A program made the translations under genes and the position numbers. Shown piece after piece: positions 60,401-64,000 of a DNA stretch of 64,000 nt. The stretch is from Typha latifolia (Eukaryota; Streptophyta; Magnoliopsida; Poales; Typhaceae). Position 1 is the first letter of the stretch. Each line of letters opens with the position of its first letter. The notes beneath the pieces are model-generated. The model made no database searches. It saw nothing but the letters and a program-made list of their open reading frames with translations, and was not told the origin of the DNA. The stretch is taken from the NCBI GenBank assembly GCA_019914945.1, contig CM034099.1, positions 22,160,704-22,224,703 of the forward strand, read 5' to 3'.

Positions 60401-63119
60401 AATTTGGGGACATCCACACTTAATATGATCATTCATATAAAATACTAAGGGAAACAACTAGCTGTCTGTAAGCATCCTAGAAAGGTCCAGCCTAACAAGC
60501 ATGGTTATGGCTGTGTTCTCAAAACAGTGTACGATAAAATGAAAAAGAATCCCATTGATTCAGCCAGATACAACCCAAAGCAAGGAACCTAATTCATGAA
60601 AAAAAATAATACACACATCTCCTTTTTCGCTTTTTCCTTCTTATGGTGTATAAAATGTAAATCTCTCCAGATTGGTAGGAGGGCATAATATTGAATAATA
60701 TTGTTTAAAGACCTAATAATACTATGCACAACAAGAGGTCCTTCATATGGACAAGTATCTCATAACTCAAAATATATCTAAGCTAAAAGAACTCGTTTTA
60801 AGTTTATAACGATCATTTGCTGCTTATAATAGCCTCATGATCTCTATTGTTTAAGATTTTGACATTTATTCTCTTTTATATATTACCATGGATATGGGAG
60901 TTGCCGAATGCAAATTTAGATCTTACCAGATCGGACTCCTACCAAAAGTAGTTACTGCTGACACCACCTAAATCAAATGACCCGACAGCTGACAGGTTGT
61001 AAAAAACTTCATATAGACCTAACTTTTTGAGCCAATTAGCAAATGAACTAGGATTTGCATTGTAGGGTAGTCTCTTTCAAATATGCAACATTCTCAACCA
61101 GAACAAGAAGCAAGCTATTGCAGTCTTAAAAAATGGAAAACATTCATTAGGAAGGACTCCAAGAGGCGTTAACCCCTCTCCTCCCCTCACTATGCCGCAC
61201 CTTCACCTGCCTTCTCGTTTCTCTTCTATCTTTCTAGCTGACATACTAAGTTATGGCACCAATTCATACTGGGAAACTGCTATGAGACATGCTATCATGC
61301 ACACATAATGCCAGACAACATTAATAAAAAAACCTTGGAGCATATACTACTTCGCTTTATAGCAGAAAAAAAAAGCCTAAATGAAACATTCTTTTCAACA
61401 GTACTTAAGTTTAAAAGTAAAATAAATCATAAAAAAGGCCAAATTCCATGTGGGAATAAGCATGATCAGGTCATGCCAGTCTAAAGAACCTGAAAGGAAG
61501 TGCTCTGCTGGAATTAAGGCAGGATTTCTCAAGCTCGATTAATGCTTCTTCGACGTTGTCACCAAGCAGCAAAAGCTATAATGAAAAAGCAGAAGACAGA
61601 AATTAAAAAGTGAGTTGAAAAATAAAACCTAACATTACACATGAATACTACAAAGAGTAAATATGTCTTCAAAAAATATAGATTCAATGCACAAACATAA
61701 AGAACCATTAGCTAGTAGACTTACTTGTAAGATTATATGAATAGGTTTGCATAAAATCTATGAAGTTAAAACATGCATCACTAAATCATTTAATTAATTA
61801 GTAAAAAATCAGGCCTGAAAATACAATTGCTTTGAACAAGAAAGAGAAAGAAAAAACTTTCATTCGGTTAATCAAAAGAGATCAAAAGAGAAAAGTTTTT
61901 TATTTCACATTCAGAAACTCAATACAACGGGCAGCAGGAACTTTAAAAAGATAGTAAAAACAAAAGCAACAACATTCTCCATGATCCATTAACTCAGAAT
62001 CTCTTGAACAAAAGGATGGCATGCAAAATTTATATTTTGCAGCCGGAATATTGTTCCAGGTATTAATGGCAATATTTTGCAGAAGGGAGAGAGAGAAATA
62101 AAAATTCAGTTAAAATATATACCGTTAATAGGTAAATCTTGACAACTCCTAGCTTGAACAAAATAAAGGAATGTGAATAATGGACCATTACCTGTATTAA
62201 TGGTAATAAGGATGCCATTAATGGTGGTGTCGAAGAATAAAGAGCAAGCCTCAAATGTCTGACAGCATCTCTGTAATTTTCATCAGCCAATCTCCTATGT
62301 AGATATATAGATTGCTCTAAGTCACCAGCAAGGTGGTGCTTCAACTTTATCGGCAACAAACTTGTGTCCAACCCTAACATGTAAGTTATACTGAAATCAT
62401 CAATTATGCTCATGTCAAAAATTCAAAACCAATAACTATCAAACAAAGTACAGTATAAATTCTTTATGATGTTTCAGAAAGCAAATCAACTAAAAAAGAA
62501 GGTAAAATACATAATCATAATTACGCTGACAGATACTCTTAAGCCATTAGACCACTTTACCCTCTGACACTATTAATTTGGAGGGTCAAAAAGTATTTTG
62601 AATTAAAGAAAGACATGATCCTAATCATAACAAAAAGATATACAAATATATAATATGAAAAAATAAACATAATGGAGAGCATGTATACCTACCACGGGCG
62701 AGAAAAATGGAGCTGTTTTGGAAGTTGACGTGGAGATTAGTAGAAGTAGCTCTCTCATCATTCTTCTCTGATCCACTTAGATAAAAATCGTGTGCAGGAC
62801 GAGAAACATCTGGTTGCTTCCTTGGCACCTCACTTTTGTACTCCATGAAAGCATCCTTGTTATTGCCAACTGAGCTTTCTGATTCCAATTGAGAAGAAAC
62901 TGTGGCATTTTCAATGTTGACTGCGTTATGATCATCCGAACTCTCTAGCATGCCAGTTTCTTCATAACCATCATTAAATACCATCTGTGCTGTCTCAGAG
63001 GTAATACGAATGTCAAAGCCCTTAATTTGCATCTCTTCTGGGAGTCCCGAATACCAAAGATGATAAAGGATCAGCCCGTGCATAAGGTTTACAACTGGCT
63101 CAGTTGCAGAATCACGATC
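57451..63119 (-). CDS. TAF1A-like Pol I transcription factor subunit, 3' part (six exons seen)
   Basis: Exons in transcript order: 63119-62689, 62390-62192, 61575-61490, 60101-59968, 58375-58079, 57641-57451, all joining in phase to a TAG at 57451-57453; about 445 residues are seen. Upstream exons lie beyond the window, since 63120-64000 shows no exon and the first visible exon follows a good acceptor (TTGTTCAG). Phrases include VVNLMHGLILYHLWYSGLPE, LADENYRDAVRHLRLALYSS, LLLLGDNVEEALIELEKSCL and WKLLTSKAACASHLYGPKFE. Tetratricopeptide-like helices and the HLWYSGLPEE motif recall plant proteins annotated as TAF RNA polymerase I subunit A (At1g53200 type), part of the SL1-like factor for rDNA transcription. 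I hold this name with moderate confidence; the gene itself is solid. Between exons 1 and 2 shown here the protein is polar and variable. Confidence 0.6.
59348..59540. repeat. 97-bp tandem duplication in a TAF1A-like intron
   Basis: Two copies, 59348-59444 and 59445-59540, beginning ACCCTCCGAATTCTGAGCCA and ending TAATGAGTAATGACATATA, differ at about one base (TCCCTGTG/TCCCCGTG). It lies in the intron between exons 59968-60101 and 58079-58375. Confidence 0.9.
59604..59701. repeat. 34-bp direct repeat, 64-bp period
   Basis: AATCAACACATCACATTCTG plus CACCAGTAGTCTTG occurs at 59604-59637 and 59668-59701, followed in both by a diverged TTTTAAATGTACC. Another local duplication close to the 97-bp one. 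Confidence 0.85.
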
Positions 63120-64000
63120 CTGAACAAGACTAAAAGAGAATCAAAGTCACATTAATGAGTAAGTAATATGAGCAATTATCATCTAAGAAAAAGTACCAAT
63201 GATGGTCATGCCACAGGCACAAACCATGCAAGTTGGTGGCACGGACTGTACCGGCCGGTGTCATAAGAGAAGAAAAGAAAAAGGTAAGGGATACTACCTT
63301 CACCTTCGCAGTCGTTGTCGCTATCGCTCGTTGTTGATCTGCAACTTAAGTTTTTTAACCCCCCCCCCTCTCACTCTCACTCTCTCTCTCTCTCTTTTTC
63401 TCTAGCTAGGGCACCCGACGAAGCGATAGCGAAGATAAAAGCGAGCGGCGATCAGCGACGGATAGCTCGACAGCGAGGTCGATGATGAGCAGTAAAGCTA
63501 TTAGAAGGGGTGCCGTGTATCACCCCTTGTGCCACAAGCCGATACACCACCGGCACGGCCATCCATGAGGAAAACATAATTGTTCGTAAAAATTAATCAC
63601 CAACTTATGTAAGATGGAGAAGTTTGGTCTAGTTGAAATGAGTTGAAAGCCTCAAGAGTCATTCAAATAATTTTTTTGAGCAATGAAAATTACTTAGCCC
63701 AAAGCCTCAAGAGTCATTCAAATCAAGAGTAAGCTTTTTATCTTGATAGACCATAAGTCAAAGAGAATTCAATAGGCATTTGGAAGGGCGATCGTGTTCA
63801 CATAATAATTTGCTACATCAAAAACTTTCAGGAAGTTAATTATATCAACAGGAGTAAAGAAATCTGAATTGCTTGCAGGTCTTGGCATAATTTCCATGTG
63901 GGGCCCTCACCCAATAAGAGGGAAGTGAAGTGAGAAAAGCCGCTCACTTCTCACAACCATTTCATTTTTTTTATTTATTTTCTTCTAGGATTTCATTTGT
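63120..64000. other. Intron or upstream part of the TAF1A-like gene
   Basis: No exon is recognised here. It holds a GC-rich inverted-repeat element (63201-63563) and AT-rich sequence after 63570. A short direct repeat AAAGCCTCAAGAGTCATTCA appears near 63646 and 63701. Confidence 0.55.
63201..63563. mobile_element. GC-rich inverted-repeat element, 363 bp
   Basis: The left end GATGGTCATGCC and, inward from the right, GATGGCCGTGCC are inverted repeats. Sub-terminal parts share words such as GGTGGCACGG/TGTGGCACAAG. The inside has a pyrimidine tract (63361-63400, CCCC then (TC)n) and GCGATAGCG words. High GC contrasts with both flanks. No ORF of note. A non-autonomous DNA transposon is the likeliest explanation. 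Confidence 0.45.

Noticed and set aside
1..64000. CRISPR arrays, bacterial operons, phage or toxin systems
   Set aside because: No regularly spaced repeats and no prokaryotic gene layout; all genes are intron-bearing or typical plant nuclear genes.

Overview
This window is nuclear DNA from a flowering plant. Intron-rich genes with GT-AG splice sites, chloroplast and peroxisome targeting, a PLS-class PPR gene and plant-only cytoskeletal proteins all show this. A monocot outside the grasses is the best guess. The formin and the RING gene have GC-rich exons, and the betaine/aminoaldehyde dehydrogenase ends in SKL with a GEGG motif near its C terminus, as I recall for grass BADHs. The species assignment is inference.

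Eight protein genes are supported, seven of them complete, in this order: (1) class I formin, + strand, 178-3231; (2) chloroplast DEVH-box RNA helicase ISE2, - strand, 14898-4290, 16 exons; (3) a small protein with a NOT4-type C4C4 RING, + strand, 17362-18592; (4) intronless E-class PPR protein, - strand, 29461-26942; (5) betaine/aminoaldehyde dehydrogenase (ALDH10), - strand, 37633-30210, 15 exons; (6) TORTIFOLIA1/SPIRAL2-like microtubule protein, - strand, 43802-40187, 4 exons; (7) augmin subunit AUG5, + strand, 47985-55892, 10 exons; (8) the 3' part of a gene resembling the Pol I factor TAF1A, - strand, 63119-57451, whose 5' exons lie beyond the window. I joined exons by reading splice sites and checking that phase is kept across every junction. 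The joined lengths match the families: ISE2 1182 aa, BADH 505 aa, AUG5 774 aa.

The rest is AT-rich intergenic and intronic DNA. It holds MITE-like elements with TAA target duplications, fold-back and tandem duplications inside introns, SINE fragments and microsatellites. The largest gene-poor block is 18593-26941.

The genes do not form a pathway. Three of the eight (formin, TOR1-like, AUG5) act on the cytoskeleton, and two act on organelle RNA (ISE2, PPR). I see no CRISPR array, operon or clearly new system. The most interesting points are a large fold-back plus a 239-bp tandem duplication in AUG5 intron 2, a small upstream ORF before AUG5, the substrate-determining isoleucine and peroxisomal tail of the BADH, a cluster of G-boxes between TOR1-like and AUG5, and two unassigned open stretches.
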